47,648 nucleotides of DNA from Bradyrhizobium macuxiense (GCF_001542415.1 NZ_LNCU01000030.1:16648-64295), one strand, 5' to 3'; counted from the stretch's first letter, positions 27,114-35,415 are shown. Numbers and translations are program-made. Notes: a model not told the origin generated them from the letters alone.

Positions 27114-27312
27114 TCATTTCTCCGCCAGATCGACCTCGCCGGGCGGCGAGGAGCTCGACCACGGCAGCTGCGGGCCCTTGGCCGCGGCGACGACCTCGGC
27201 ACGGACCTGCGTCTGCGCTTCCAGGGCCGGGTGTGCCGATATGGTGCGATGGCACCTGCCGAGAACGAGCCGTCGGCGCCTGAGCCAGGCGCAACAAGTC
27301 CTGATCCGCCAT
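27114..27312 (-). pseudogene. Possible frameshifted small gene of unknown function
   Basis: From ATG 27312 the minus strand reads MADQDLLRLAQAPTARSRQV. A neighbouring frame then reads HPALEAQTQVRAEVVAAA and ends in PPGEVDLAEK at TGA 27114-27116. The total is 66 codons plus one base, as expected if one inserted base split a short helical protein. No relatives are known to me. The composition is not very different from other GC-rich antisense frames, so this is a weak call. Confidence 0.25.
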
Positions 27313-27477
27313 CGATGCTGTGACTGGGCCCGCCGCCGCTGCCGCCGCTCGGTTCACGCATGTCTGCTGATCGGCGTGCAGATAGGGGTTCAAACGGTGG
27401 GCAAGACGTGCTAACAGCAAACCTTGCTCTAGCTCTGCCCACAATCGTCCCAACTCCCGGCCCACATCTCTGGCTTC

Positions 27478-28833
27478 ATGAAGAACGACGAAATCCTCAG
27501 CCAGATTACGGACTTCTGCCGTCGTTCCGACATGGCGGAGTCGACGTTCGGCCGCCGGTCCGTCAATGACGGCAAGCTGGTGCACCGCTTGCGCGAGGGC
27601 AAACGCATCACCATTGACACGCTCGACCGTATCAACGCCTTCATCGCGACCTCCACGCCGGGCGGCGTTGCGCCGCCGCGCGGGCTGGTCGTGCCGCCGG
27701 AGAAGCGCGATCCGCGCGGCAATTTCCGCTTCTTCGAGAACCGCCAGCGATACCTGCTGTTCGTCCACACCTGCAGCGAGAAGCGGGTGATCGCGGACCG
27801 GGTCGCGCTGGAATTGTCTGCGATCCATCCGCGGCCGCCGGCGCTGCGGGTGTTTGACGCCGGCATGGGCGACGGCACGGTGCTGGCGCGGGTCCTGCGG
27901 GCGATGCACCTCCGCTTCCCGCACATGCCGTTCTATATTGCCGGCAAGGAACTGAGCGTCGAGGACGTCCGCCTGACCCTGGACAAGGTGCCGGATCGTC
28001 TGTTCGAGCATCCGGCGAGCGTGTTCGTCATCACCAACATGTACTACGCCGAGGCGCCCTGGCTGACGCCGCGGTCGAATGCGGCGGCCGCCAGCATGGT
28101 CTGGCACGAGGTCGCTCTGCGCGGGGCGTCCTCCGGCGAGTTCGAGGCCCAGATCGCGGAACTCGGTCCGTTCCTCGAGCAGAATTGGCGCGCCAATGTG
28201 AGCCCGCGGACTGCGATGCCGATCTATGAGCGTCCGGTCGCGTTGGTGTTGTACCGGGAGGATCACCGGTTCCTGCTCGATTCGATCATCCCGCGGGCCG
28301 GCCGCACCGAGGCCAATTTCGATCTTGTGATCGCCTCGCAGCCGTACCGGGCGAAATCCTCTGTGAATTTCCGCGCCAAGCGCATCATCGCTCCGCTCGC
28401 GCGCTCGCTGCGCGGCGGCGGTCGCCTGATAGGAATCCACTCCCACGGTCACGACCCCGGGCTTGAAATCATTCAAGCTGTCTGGCCCGGAGAAAATCCT
28501 TTCGCGGTCAGCCGTCATGAGCTATTGCGCGCCGTGAAATACGAGCTGGGGTCGGCGGGGCGGGAGCTTAATTTTAACGCCTACGCCGATAACCGTTCGA
28601 TCTTCCGATATGATATGGAAGCGCTGCCCAACGAGGTGACCGGCCCGATCGGAACCTCCACGGCCTTTGCAGCGTGGAATGCGGCGGTGTATGTCGCGCA
28701 GATCGAAGATGATCGGCTGATCGAAACGACCGAAAGCGGACGAACTCTCGAGGCCACACGCGAAGTTCTCCGCAAACACAATGGGCTGTGGTTCTACGAC
28801 GAATCCTACGTCATCTCGCGAAGACGAGACTGA
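27478..28833 (+). CDS. HTH plus SAM-methyltransferase-like protein upstream of metK
   Basis: A 451-residue protein. Residues 1-60 look like a compact helix-turn-helix (AESTFGRRSVNDGKLVHRL, then ITIDTLDRINAFI). From about residue 75 onward it looks like a class I methyltransferase fold. The glycine-rich SAM loop is VFDAGMGDGTVLARVL near residue 122. A motif-IV-like DLVIASQPYRAKS lies near 283, and LARSLRGGGRLIGIHSHGHD follows. It lies 60 nt upstream of metK on the same strand. I infer that it may sense SAM and act on DNA near metK, or methylate an unknown target. No ribosome site is obvious before ATG 27478; I kept this start because the HTH follows it at once. Confidence 0.8.
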   Translation: MKNDEILSQITDFCRRSDMAESTFGRRSVNDGKLVHRLREGKRITIDTLDRINAFIATSTPGGVAPPRGLVVPPEKRDPRGNFRFFENRQRYLLFVHTCSEKRVIADRVALELSAIHPRPPALRVFDAGMGDGTVLARVLRAMHLRFPHMPFYIAGKELSVEDVRLTLDKVPDRLFEHPASVFVITNMYYAEAPWLTPRSNAAAASMVWHEVALRGASSGEFEAQIAELGPFLEQNWRANVSPRTAMPIYERPVALVLYREDHRFLLDSIIPRAGRTEANFDLVIASQPYRAKSSVNFRAKRIIAPLARSLRGGGRLIGIHSHGHDPGLEIIQAVWPGENPFAVSRHELLRAVKYELGSAGRELNFNAYADNRSIFRYDMEALPNEVTGPIGTSTAFAAWNAAVYVAQIEDDRLIETTESGRTLEATREVLRKHNGLWFYDESYVISRRRD

Positions 28834-28856
28834 CATTCCAGGGACAAATCCACCAA

Positions 28857-28872
28857 CGAACGTCGACGTTCG
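28857..28872. promoter_or_regulatory. Perfect 16-nt palindrome upstream of metK
   Basis: CGAACGTCGACGTTCG is its own reverse complement and ends 21 nt before the metK ATG at 28894. It could be an operator for a dimeric regulator, such as the HTH protein encoded immediately upstream. As RNA it could form a 6-bp hairpin with a TCGA loop near the ribosome site. It does not match any SAM riboswitch consensus I can recall. Confidence 0.5.
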
Positions 28873-28893
28873 ACGAAACAAGGGGTCTGCTTG

Positions 28894-30090
28894 ATGCGCG
28901 CGTCTTATCTCTTCACCAGCGAGTCGGTCTCGGAAGGCCATCCGGACAAGGTTTGCGATCGCATCTCGGATGAGATCGTCGATCTGTTCTACCGCGAGGG
29001 TCCCAAGGCGGGCATCGACCCCTGGCAGATCCGTGCCGCGTGCGAAACGCTCGCGACCACCAACAAGGTCGTGATCGCCGGCGAAACCCGCGGCCCGGCC
29101 TCGGTCACCAACGACCATATCGAGGGCGTCGTCCGCGACGCGATCAAGGACATCGGCTACGAGCAGGACGGTTTCCACTGGAAGACCTGCGACATCGAGA
29201 TCCTGCTGCATCCGCAGTCGGCCGACATCGCGCAGGGCGTCGACGCGCTGCAGCCGGGCGAGAAGAAGGAAGAGGGTGCCGGCGACCAGGGCATCATGTT
29301 CGGTTACGCCACCAACGAGACGCCGGACCTGATGCCGGCGCCGATCTTCTACGCCCACAAGATCCTGCGCCTGATCTCCGAAGCGCGCCACTCCGGCAAG
29401 GAGAAGGTGCTCGGTCCGGACTCCAAGAGCCAGGTCACCGTGCAGTACGAGAACGGCAAGCCGGTCGGCGTGCGCGAGATCGTGGTCTCGCATCAGCATC
29501 TGATCGAGGACCTCACCTCCAACCAGATCCGCGACATCGTCGAGCCCTATGTCCGCGAGGCGCTGCCGAAGGAGTGGATCAACGGCAAGACGATCTGGCA
29601 CATCAACCCGACCGGCAAGTTCTTCATCGGCGGTCCCGACGGCGACTCCGGCCTCACCGGGCGCAAGATCATCGTCGACACTTATGGTGGTGCGGCTCCG
29701 CATGGCGGCGGCGCGTTCTCCGGCAAGGATCCGACCAAGGTCGATCGCTCGGCCGCCTACGCCGCGCGTTACGTTGCGAAGAACATCGTCGCGGCCGGTC
29801 TCGCCGACCGCTGCACGCTGCAGCTCGCCTACGCGATCGGCGTGGCCCGTCCGCTGTCGATCTACATCGACACTCACGGCACCGGTAAGGTGTCGGAGGA
29901 CGAGCTCGAGAGGGCGGCGGCGAAGGCAATGGATCTGACGCCGCGCGGCATCCGCAGCCATCTCGACCTCAACCGTCCGATCTACGCGCGCACCTCGGCC
30001 TACGGCCACTTCGGCCGCACGCCCGACAATGAAGGCGGCTTCTCCTGGGAGAAGACCGATCTCGTCGAGCCGCTGAAGCGCGCGCTCTGA
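28894..30090 (+). CDS. metK: S-adenosylmethionine synthetase
   Basis: Makes S-adenosylmethionine from methionine and ATP in the cytosol. The protein has 398 residues. The start at ATG 28894 ([11 protein letters not shown]) is preferred over the TTG just before it, with AGGGG upstream. Motifs are [15 protein letters not shown] (substrate His/Asp), [19 protein letters not shown], and the ATP/phosphate loops [19 protein letters not shown] and [16 protein letters not shown]. The tail SAYGHFGR is standard for alphaproteobacterial MetK. ahcY follows after a repeat-containing gap of 126 nt. Confidence 0.97.
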   Translation: MRASYLFTSESVSEGHPDKVCDRISDEIVDLFYREGPKAGIDPWQIRAACETLATTNKVVIAGETRGPASVTNDHIEGVVRDAIKDIGYEQDGFHWKTCDIEILLHPQSADIAQGVDALQPGEKKEEGAGDQGIMFGYATNETPDLMPAPIFYAHKILRLISEARHSGKEKVLGPDSKSQVTVQYENGKPVGVREIVVSHQHLIEDLTSNQIRDIVEPYVREALPKEWINGKTIWHINPTGKFFIGGPDGDSGLTGRKIIVDTYGGAAPHGGGAFSGKDPTKVDRSAAYAARYVAKNIVAAGLADRCTLQLAYAIGVARPLSIYIDTHGTGKVSEDELERAAAKAMDLTPRGIRSHLDLNRPIYARTSAYGHFGRTPDNEGGFSWEKTDLVEPLKRAL

Positions 30091-30100
30091 TACTTGCGAC

Positions 30101-30193
30101 ATCCGGGTGCGCTCGCGACAGCGAGCGAACCCCGGATCCTTAATCCTCATTTCAAGATTCCGGGTTCGCCGTTGCGCGGCGCCCCAGAATGAC
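30101..30193. repeat. Dispersed palindromic repeat between metK and ahcY
   Basis: The gap contains CATCCGGG...CCCCGGAT and GGTTCGCCGTTGCGCGGCGCC, ending in CCCAGAATGAC. This shares the terminal AATGAC style of the element at 26995-27096. It is likely another member of the same dispersed family. No T-tract follows, so metK and ahcY could still be co-transcribed. Confidence 0.6.
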
Positions 30194-30216
30194 GAGTTCA
30201 ACAACAGGACGCTCAC

Positions 30217-31644
30217 ATGAACGCCCCCACGAAGCCCGGCTTCACCGACTACATCGTCAAGGACATTGCGCTCGCCGACTTCGGCCGCAAGGAGATCTCG
30301 CTCGCCGAGACCGAGATGCCCGGTCTGATGGCGACCCGCGAGGAATATGGCCCGAAGCAGCCGCTGAAGGGCGCGCGCATCGCGGGCTCCCTGCATATGA
30401 CGATCCAGACCGCGGTCTTGATCGAGACGCTGGCCGCGCTCGGCGCCGACATCCGCTGGGTCTCCTGCAACATCTATTCGACGCAGGATCATGCGGCTGC
30501 CGCGATCGCCGCCGCCGGCATTCCGGTGTTCGCCGTCAAGGGCGAGACGCTGACCGAATATTGGGACTACACCGCCAAGCTGTTCGACTGGCACGGCGGC
30601 GGCACGCCCAACATGATCCTCGATGACGGCGGCGACGCCACCATGCTGGTGCACGCGGGTTATCGCGCCGAGCGGGGCGATACCGCCTTCCTCGACAAGC
30701 CGACCTCCGAGGAGGAGGAAATCTTCTACGCGCTGGTCAAGCGCCTCCTGAAGGAGAAGCCGAAGGGCTGGTTCGCCGAGATCGCCAAGAACATCAAGGG
30801 CGTCTCGGAAGAGACCACCACGGGGGTGCATCGCCTGTACGAGATGGCAAACAAGGGCACGCTGCTGTTCCCGGCGATCAACGTCAACGACAGCGTCACC
30901 AAGTCGAAGTTCGACAACCTCTATGGCTGCCGCGAGTCGCTGGTCGACGGCATCCGCCGCGGCACCGACGTGATGCTGTCGGGCAAGGTCGCGATGGTCG
31001 CGGGCTTCGGCGACGTCGGCAAGGGCTCGGCCGCCTCGCTGCGCCAGGCGGGCTGCCGCGTGATGGTCTCCGAAGTCGATCCGATCTGCGCGCTGCAGGC
31101 GGCGATGGAGGGTTATGAGGTCGTGACGATGGAAGATGCCGCGTCGCGCGCCGACATCTTCGTCACCGCGACCGGCAACAAGGACATTATCACCATCGAG
31201 CACATGCGCGCGATGAAGGATCGTGCCATTGTCTGCAACATCGGTCACTTCGACAACGAGATTCAGATCGCGTCCTTGCGCAATCTGAAGTGGACCAACA
31301 TCAAGCCGCAGGTCGATGAGATCGAATTCCCCGACAAGCACCGCATCATCATGCTGTCGGAAGGGCGTCTGGTGAACCTCGGCAACGCGATGGGCCATCC
31401 GTCCTTCGTGATGTCGGCGTCCTTCACCAACCAGACGCTGGCGCAGATCGAGTTGTTCGCCAACAACAAGGGCGGCAAGTACGAGAAGAAGGTCTATGTG
31501 CTGCCGAAGACCCTGGACGAGAAGGTCGCGCGCCTGCACCTCGCCAAGATCGGCGTCAAGCTCACCGAGCTGCGCAAGGACCAGGCCGACTATATCGGCG
31601 TCAAGCAGGAAGGCCCCTACAAGTCGGATCACTATCGCTACTGA
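30217..31644 (+). CDS. ahcY: Adenosylhomocysteinase
   Basis: Cytosolic enzyme that reversibly splits S-adenosylhomocysteine into adenosine and homocysteine, removing the product inhibitor of methyltransferases and feeding the methionine cycle. The protein has 475 residues, typical of bacterial forms with the extra insert. Substrate-site strings are [30 protein letters not shown] and [14 protein letters not shown]. The NAD site is [17 protein letters not shown], and the C-terminus is KSDHYRY as in the family. It follows metK and is closed by a clear terminator. This completes a MetE-like/metK/ahcY cycle set. Confidence 0.98.
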   Translation: MNAPTKPGFTDYIVKDIALADFGRKEISLAETEMPGLMATREEYGPKQPLKGARIAGSLHMTIQTAVLIETLAALGADIRWVSCNIYSTQDHAAAAIAAAGIPVFAVKGETLTEYWDYTAKLFDWHGGGTPNMILDDGGDATMLVHAGYRAERGDTAFLDKPTSEEEEIFYALVKRLLKEKPKGWFAEIAKNIKGVSEETTTGVHRLYEMANKGTLLFPAINVNDSVTKSKFDNLYGCRESLVDGIRRGTDVMLSGKVAMVAGFGDVGKGSAASLRQAGCRVMVSEVDPICALQAAMEGYEVVTMEDAASRADIFVTATGNKDIITIEHMRAMKDRAIVCNIGHFDNEIQIASLRNLKWTNIKPQVDEIEFPDKHRIIMLSEGRLVNLGNAMGHPSFVMSASFTNQTLAQIELFANNKGGKYEKKVYVLPKTLDEKVARLHLAKIGVKLTELRKDQADYIGVKQEGPYKSDHYRY

Positions 31645-31670
31645 TCCGCACTCACCGCAATCGACAGATG

Positions 31671-31697
31671 AAAGCCCCGGCATCGCCCGGGGCTTTT
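31671..31697 (+). terminator. Rho-independent terminator after ahcY
   Basis: An AAGCCCCGG / CCCGGGGCTT stem with a short loop is followed by a run of T. It lies 27 nt after the ahcY stop codon and should end the metK-ahcY transcript. Confidence 0.9.
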
Positions 31698-31860
31698 TGT
31701 TGGGACGTCGCGGTTCGCGGGCATGCGCGCGACGCCGATGCGTCGTTTCACGTATTCGCATCCGGCGCGGAATGAGCAATCTCCGGCAGAAGGTTAATGC
31801 CGGATTAACCGGCGCGGCATAGGCTTCGCGGCTCGTGGCTGCAACTGAGGATCTGATCCC

Positions 31861-32013
31861 ATGGAAGCCCAGAGAATAGCTGTCGACGCCGTGGTCGCGC
31901 TGACCGATTGCGGCCGGGACGCAGTCGCTGCCTTCATCCGCAAGCTCTATCTTGCCGGCGTCCACGATCCCAAGCGCTTGACCTTCAAGGGCCTGCAGGC
32001 GTTGCGAGAGTAG
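31861..32013 (+). CDS. Small hypothetical protein, 50 residues
   Basis: ATG 31861 is preceded by GAGGATC at good spacing, and the frame runs to TAG 32011-32013. The product begins MEAQRIAVDAVVALTDCGRD and ends LTFKGLQALRE. It looks like a soluble helical peptide with no membrane segment or known motif. Its codon use matches that of highly GC-biased neighbours. The function is unknown. It lies just before the IS110 debris. Confidence 0.55.
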   Translation: MEAQRIAVDAVVALTDCGRDAVAAFIRKLYLAGVHDPKRLTFKGLQALRE

Positions 32014-32247
32014 GGTCGTGGCCCTCACCGCATGGTCGCTACCCTGCAATAGCTATTGATCCGTCATCCTTGTAAGTCAGGAACTGCTGGATTGGACAGA
32101 GTGTCTGGTGCGATAGCGGACATGAGACCGATTCATCCCAGTGCCTTGAAGCCCGTGCCTCAGCGTGGCGCCTCCTCCGTTGTTCCATTGAACTCGAACA
32201 GTCGCGAAGGCCGCCGTGCGAGTCCGATTGCGCAAGGAAGGGTGCAG

Positions 32248-32492
32248 ATGGATGCGATCTACGTTGGTATCGTTGTGTCGAAGGACCGGCTAGATGTGCA
32301 TGTGCGTCCGAGCGGGGAAGCCCTTTGCTGTGGCGCGACGGCAATGGCCTGGAAGATCTCGTTGCACGTCTCCTAGCTTGTTCGCTAACCTTGGTTGCGA
32401 TGGAGGCTACAGGTGGCTTCGAGACCATCATCGCTGCGGCACTGGCCGGCGCCCAGCTGCCGTTGGTTGGGGGCAATCCGGCTCAGATCCGG
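32248..32492 (+). pseudogene. IS110-family transposase N-terminal fragment, frameshifted
   Basis: The frame from ATG 32248 reads MDAIYVGIVVSKDRLDVHV, the start of an IS110 DEDD transposase. The first catalytic Asp of the usual GIDVSK is replaced by Val. At about 32322-32335 small indels shift the frame. Translation resumes as DGNGLEDLVARLL, VAMEATGGFETI (with the catalytic Glu) and LVGGNPAQIR. There it breaks off at a junction with an inverted fragment of a related element. Inactive. Confidence 0.85.
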
Positions 32493-32637
32493 CACGGTGC
32501 GCAAAGCGGGCTTCATCGCCTCAACGAGGCGTGCGGTCACCGCGGCATCGATCGGATCCAATTTGGCGCGCTGATCGATCGCCTGCGCAAGACGTCGGAT
32601 CTGAGCCGGATTGATCACGACCAGCGCCAGCTGGGCA
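32451..32637. repeat. Inverted repeat formed by two IS110 remnants
   Basis: Arms 32451-32491 and 32597-32637 are reverse complements at 35 of 41 positions. They encode the same IS110 segment (GAQLxLVxxNPAQIR) on opposite strands. The arms are diverged copies rather than a fresh duplication. The spacer of about 105 nt belongs mostly to the minus-strand fragment. Confidence 0.8.
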
Positions 32638-32645
32638 CCAGTGCA
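32498..32645 (-). pseudogene. IS110-family transposase fragment, inverted
   Basis: On the minus strand the text GAQLALVVINPAQIRRLAQ, then DQRAKLDPIDAAVTARLVEA, is the internal part of an IS110 transposase, including the conserved KTDxIDA-like region (here KLDPIDA). It covers only about 50 residues. It meets the plus-strand IS110 fragment head-on at about 32495. Neither end of the element is recognisable. Confidence 0.75.
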
Positions 32646-32683
32646 AGTGCGGCGTGCTGTCGCGCCCCCTCTGTGGAGGGACA

Positions 32684-32926
32684 TCAGTTTTGAGTAGCTG
32701 GGCCACCGTTCTTGGGGCTGGCGGCCTCCCTCGCCCGCCGGGCCATCCAAGCATCGTACTCCGGCGTGCCTGGGCGAGGCGGAGCATCTTTGGGCTCGCC
32801 ACCAGCCCACGCAGGCAAAGTGTCGGCGATAGCGGCTGACGTTCGTGAGCGCATAGCGTCACCGCTTGCGCAGCCCGATAGGAGGCCGGCGCACAACAGC
32901 AATGCCAGAAGGGATTTGTCGAGCAT
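32684..32926 (-). CDS. Small putative lipoprotein (LPAWAGG family)
   Basis: An 80-residue protein. A hydrophobic leader is followed by the lipobox LLSGCASGD, with Cys19 as the lipidation site. Then come a short helix, DTLPAWAGGEPKDAPPRPG, TPEYDAWMARRAREAA and a polar tail. ATG 32926 is chosen for the signal peptide; the frame is open upstream only by reading through the next gene. It is probably anchored to a membrane facing the periplasm. The function is unknown. A broken relative is at 20592-20737. It lies downstream of the frameshifted pseudopilin-like gene on the same strand. Confidence 0.75.
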   Translation of the reverse strand: MLDKSLLALLLCAGLLSGCASGDAMRSRTSAAIADTLPAWAGGEPKDAPPRPGTPEYDAWMARRAREAASPKNGGPATQN

Positions 32927-32979
32927 GAAGAGCGTTCCGAGCGAGCGGATGACGTTGTGTCCGCTTCGCTTGTCTTTTT

Positions 32980-33439
32980 CTAGGCGCCGTGCATCAGAAC
33001 GGGCAGGGGGGTAGCGCACCCCCACCAGCCACTTCCGTCGGCTTTCACCCCAGTCAGGCACGTGGGACTTGTCTCGAGTGAGATCTTCAATCCGTAACGC
33101 TGTCCGTCGGAAGTTCCAGCGGTCGTGTATCGATACGAGCGGCCTGGCAGGGGATCCTGCGGGATATCCCGAAGGTATCCACCGTCGACCAGGGCCATCG
33201 TCAAGTCGCTGACAGGATTGTCTGGGAACGGCGACGGATAAGCTGCCCCGTGTGTCGTAGTAGCGTTGCAGAGCGGTCTCCAATCGCTTGGCGTGCTCTA
33301 CGCGCAGGGCGTCGCGCGCGCGTGCATCCATCCTGTTCAGAATGGCCAGCGTTCCGAAGAAGAAGACGAGAGCGATGCCGATGGCACCAGCGCCAACAAA
33401 AACATTCTTGACAATCTTCCGACGCATCCCGCGACCCAT
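32980..33439 (-). pseudogene. Pseudopilin-like protein (GspG-type C-terminal features), frameshifted
   Basis: From ATG 33439 the protein begins with a basic stretch and one membrane helix (VFVGAGAIGIALVFFFGTLA). It continues MDARARDALRVEHAKRLET and ALQRYYDTRG. The expected continuation, YPSPFPDNPVSDLTMALVDG, is one base out of frame, because a G run near 33247 appears to carry one extra base. The second frame then runs GGYLRDIPQDPLPGRSYRY and KISLETSPTCLTGVKADG to the stop at 32980. The order helix, ARxxDxxR, YPSP, DP, YRY and SLE resembles type II secretion pseudopilins or type IV pilins. The GFTLxE peptidase site is absent. A sequencing error would make it an intact orphan of about 150 residues. 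Confidence 0.6.
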
Positions 33440-33644
33440 AACCGGCAGGATTCATAACCGTGCGGCTATTAGCTACAACCGAATTCTTTGAGATGGCAAG
33501 ATCCTGGACGTCTTGCGGCTGATCGCAACCGCAGGACGAGCGGCAGCCCTAAAAACGAGGGGCCCAAATTCGATGCGAAAGCCTGTTCCTCCCCTGGAAC
33601 TCCTCAACGATTCTTCAATTAGATAGTTCATTTAGATCATGACG

Positions 33645-33664
33645 GCGCTTCTCAGCTTGTGCAC
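33645..33664 (+). promoter_or_regulatory. Conserved upstream element, copy 1
   Basis: GCGCTTCTCAGCTTGTGCAC lies 55 nt before ATG 33720. Its core, TTCTCAGCTTGTGCA, matches the copies before 35474 and 36062, with two changes against the second copy. It may be a promoter element, an operator or a leader motif; the sequence alone does not tell which. Confidence 0.5.
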
Positions 33665-33719
33665 CTAACGGTATATTTTGAGTGGTACGCCAAACGGGGC
33701 AGCATTTTCGGGGGAAATC

Positions 33720-33950
33720 ATGTTGTTGGTGTATGTGTTTTCTGGACTTGCGTTAGCTGCAGCCGTCTACCGACTCGGCTACGCGGCTGGCCATCGCAAC
33801 GGACACTACGAAGCCGGTTGCGATCTCGGGAAGGCATATTCGAACAACCTGGCCGCAGAACCCCAGAGTGAAATGGGTGAGCAGGATACGCCTCTGCCGA
33901 CGGCGCTTAGCCGGCGCAGAGTAGCTGTTGTGAGTGTGTCATCCCGCTAA
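33720..33950 (+). CDS. Small membrane protein, paralogue 1 of a GYAAGxxxGHYEA family
   Basis: A 76-residue protein. ATG 33720 is chosen because GGGGGAA lies 4 nt upstream and a membrane helix starts at once (MLLVYVFSGLALAAAVYRLG, residues 1-20). It is followed by YAAGHRNGHYEAGCDLGKAY and a polar tail. The proteins at 35474 and 36062 share the plan: a short helix, then GYxxGxxxGxxEA. It probably sits in the inner membrane with the polar tail in the cytoplasm or periplasm. The function is unknown. It shares a conserved upstream element with the two paralogues. Confidence 0.65.
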   Translation: MLLVYVFSGLALAAAVYRLGYAAGHRNGHYEAGCDLGKAYSNNLAAEPQSEMGEQDTPLPTALSRRRVAVVSVSSR

Positions 33951-33989
33951 AGCAAAATCTTCCGGGACTAGTATTGGGTGGGCGTACTG

Positions 33990-34109
33990 ATGCGTGCATT
34001 TTTTGTGATTGTTGTGGTCGTTTTTGGCGTGGTCGCATTGTTGAATCTGCCCGACCTCAAAGATGCCGCCGCGGAGAGCGGTACGCTGCATCTCTCTATT
34101 GCTCGATGA
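33990..34109 (+). CDS. Very small membrane or secreted peptide, 39 residues
   Basis: ATG 33990, with GGGTGGG upstream, starts a frame of MRAFFVIVVVVFGVVALLNL followed by PDLKDAAAESGTLHLSIAR. One hydrophobic helix or uncleaved signal is followed by a short polar tail. It begins 39 nt after the first small paralogue and may be co-transcribed with it. No family is known to me. Small size keeps confidence moderate. Confidence 0.4.
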   Translation: MRAFFVIVVVVFGVVALLNLPDLKDAAAESGTLHLSIAR

Positions 34110-34281
34110 ATTGGCTTGCCGCGGCGCCAGCATTGGCACTGGTCGCTCTTTAGATCTCGGTTGTGACCGACGTCCATCTGACAAAATGCACGAAGGGATC
34201 GGTCTACGCGATCCTACATTTCTGCACGCCGACTAGATAGATCCGTCGGTGTCGTAGACCCACACTGTCTAACGGTCACTC

Positions 34282-34734
34282 ATGATCGCTCGATCGAAAT
34301 CCACATCGTCGTCGAACGTCAGGACTCCGAGCGTAAACCAGCCCGCGAGACAGACAAAAACGATCAGAGAAATTTTCAACCACCGTTTCAATGTTGCCTC
34401 CGTGCGCGAGCTACAGATTTCTGTACAGGGCTATGAACCTTATCGCGCGTTGATCGGCGCAGACTACTTAGTTTTTGGCGACACAAGAGATGAACTTGCA
34501 CCCGTTGGGTTGCGTCGCGCTAGTCTAGTCTTCGTCGTGGAGCAAAGAATGACGATTGAGGTTGAACAAATCATGCGGTTGGCGGATGAGCGGTCCCCCC
34601 TGCTGCGCCGATTGCGTCGCGTAGAGGATTGGGCAGGACGCGCTTCCAGCGTCTCATCGAAGGGCCGCATCATGAGAGAGCTATCAAAGCTGCGCGACTC
34701 TATCTTGAAGCCGGCACGCGCCGCATGGCCGTAG
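34282..34734 (+). CDS. Hypothetical protein, 150 residues
   Basis: A Ser/Thr/Arg-rich N-terminus of about 30 residues is followed by a more ordered part (TIREIFNHRFNVASVRELQI, then YRALIGADYLVFGDTRDELA). The C-terminal half is helical, with ERSPLLRRLRRVEDWAGRA. There is no membrane helix and no known motif. ATG 34282 has no convincing ribosome site. It is the longest plausible plus-strand frame in a gene-poor stretch, and it may be a decayed or orphan gene. Confidence 0.4.
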   Translation: MIARSKSTSSSNVRTPSVNQPARQTKTIREIFNHRFNVASVRELQISVQGYEPYRALIGADYLVFGDTRDELAPVGLRRASLVFVVEQRMTIEVEQIMRLADERSPLLRRLRRVEDWAGRASSVSSKGRIMRELSKLRDSILKPARAAWP

Positions 34735-35395
34735 AGCGGGGATTGATCTAACTTGGTTGACGGCGAGTCCGGATCGTCTCGCCCGTTGAAATGGGCCGCA
34801 CGCTGGCACGTGCCGCTCAGCGCATCCCAGCTCGCGCGGCAAGAGTGGTTGCGCAAGCTGTCGCATGCATGATCATGGGACCTCCGTAGAACCACCAGTG
34901 TATTTCCTCGGTCTCACTTCATTGTTCACAGGCGGCCAGGTCAACGGTATAGCGCGACAATCTGGGTGGGAAGCCGCACTGTCACCTTGATTGCCGCGCC
35001 GCACAACGGCGAGTTCATAGCTGAGACCTTGGTTAGCTGCCGCGGGACCGGGTGACTGCGCCTGTGCGGACAGCCGCCGCATTTGCTCCAATAAAGCGCC
35101 AAGTCAGTATTAACTCGCATTCGGCAGCGAGGGTCTCAAATAGTTCCGATCTTGCTCGGAGATGGGTAGGTGCGGCATCCTCCTGAACTGGTACGGAGGT
35201 GCTGCCATCCTGCTCCCTCGAGTGCGTCTCGGGGAACATTGCTGTCGCGTAGGACTAATTTCTTCGTGGCCCGGCACTTCCCAGCCGACCTGCCCGTTGC
35301 AATGAGGCAGGGGGCGCCCTCGGTGATAAGTGCAAGCGCATTTGGCACCGTTCGACGATTCCCCTCCTTGAAGAATCCTGACCGAGTGTCACGAA
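34735..35395. other. Gene-poor stretch before second small paralogue
   Basis: About 660 nt with short open frames on both strands, none with a convincing start site, family text or balanced composition. No IS end, hairpin terminator or tandem repeat was recognised. It may contain remnants of older genes. Confidence 0.4.
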
Positions 35396-35415
35396 GGATT
35401 TCTCAATTTGTGCAT
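35396..35415 (+). promoter_or_regulatory. Conserved upstream element, copy 2
   Basis: GGATTTCTCAATTTGTGCAT lies 58 nt before ATG 35474. The core TTCTCAATTTGTGCA differs from copy 3 (TTCTCAATTCGTGCG) at two positions. The sequence between this element and the start codon is not conserved between copies, so the element itself seems to be under selection. Confidence 0.5.

Larger units (their letters stand above)
26986..27477. other. Intergenic region with dispersed repeat and a possible decayed small gene
   Basis: The first 110 nt hold a dispersed palindromic repeat (listed separately). A possible frameshifted small gene lies on the minus strand at 27114-27312. From there to the next start at 27478 I see only a GC-rich tract with no supported element. 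No obvious promoter or riboswitch-like fold was recognised upstream of the HTH/methyltransferase gene. Confidence 0.5.

Noticed and set aside
25687..28518. Minus-strand open frame of about 940 codons across livF, the MetE-like gene and the HTH/methyltransferase gene
   Set aside because: Antisense to three well-supported genes; no motif in the translated text.
28834..28893. SAM or SAM/SAH riboswitch before metK
   Set aside because: The leader is only 60 nt and shows a simple palindrome. It does not resemble any SAM-family riboswitch consensus I can recall.
28522..32049. Minus-strand open frame of about 1,175 codons across metK and ahcY
   Set aside because: Antisense to unmistakable metK and ahcY, with no domain text and compositional bias of a shadow frame.
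34873..35348. Several minus-strand frames of 68-72 codons
   Set aside because: Overlapping frames of similar quality with no ribosome sites or conserved text, so none can be preferred.
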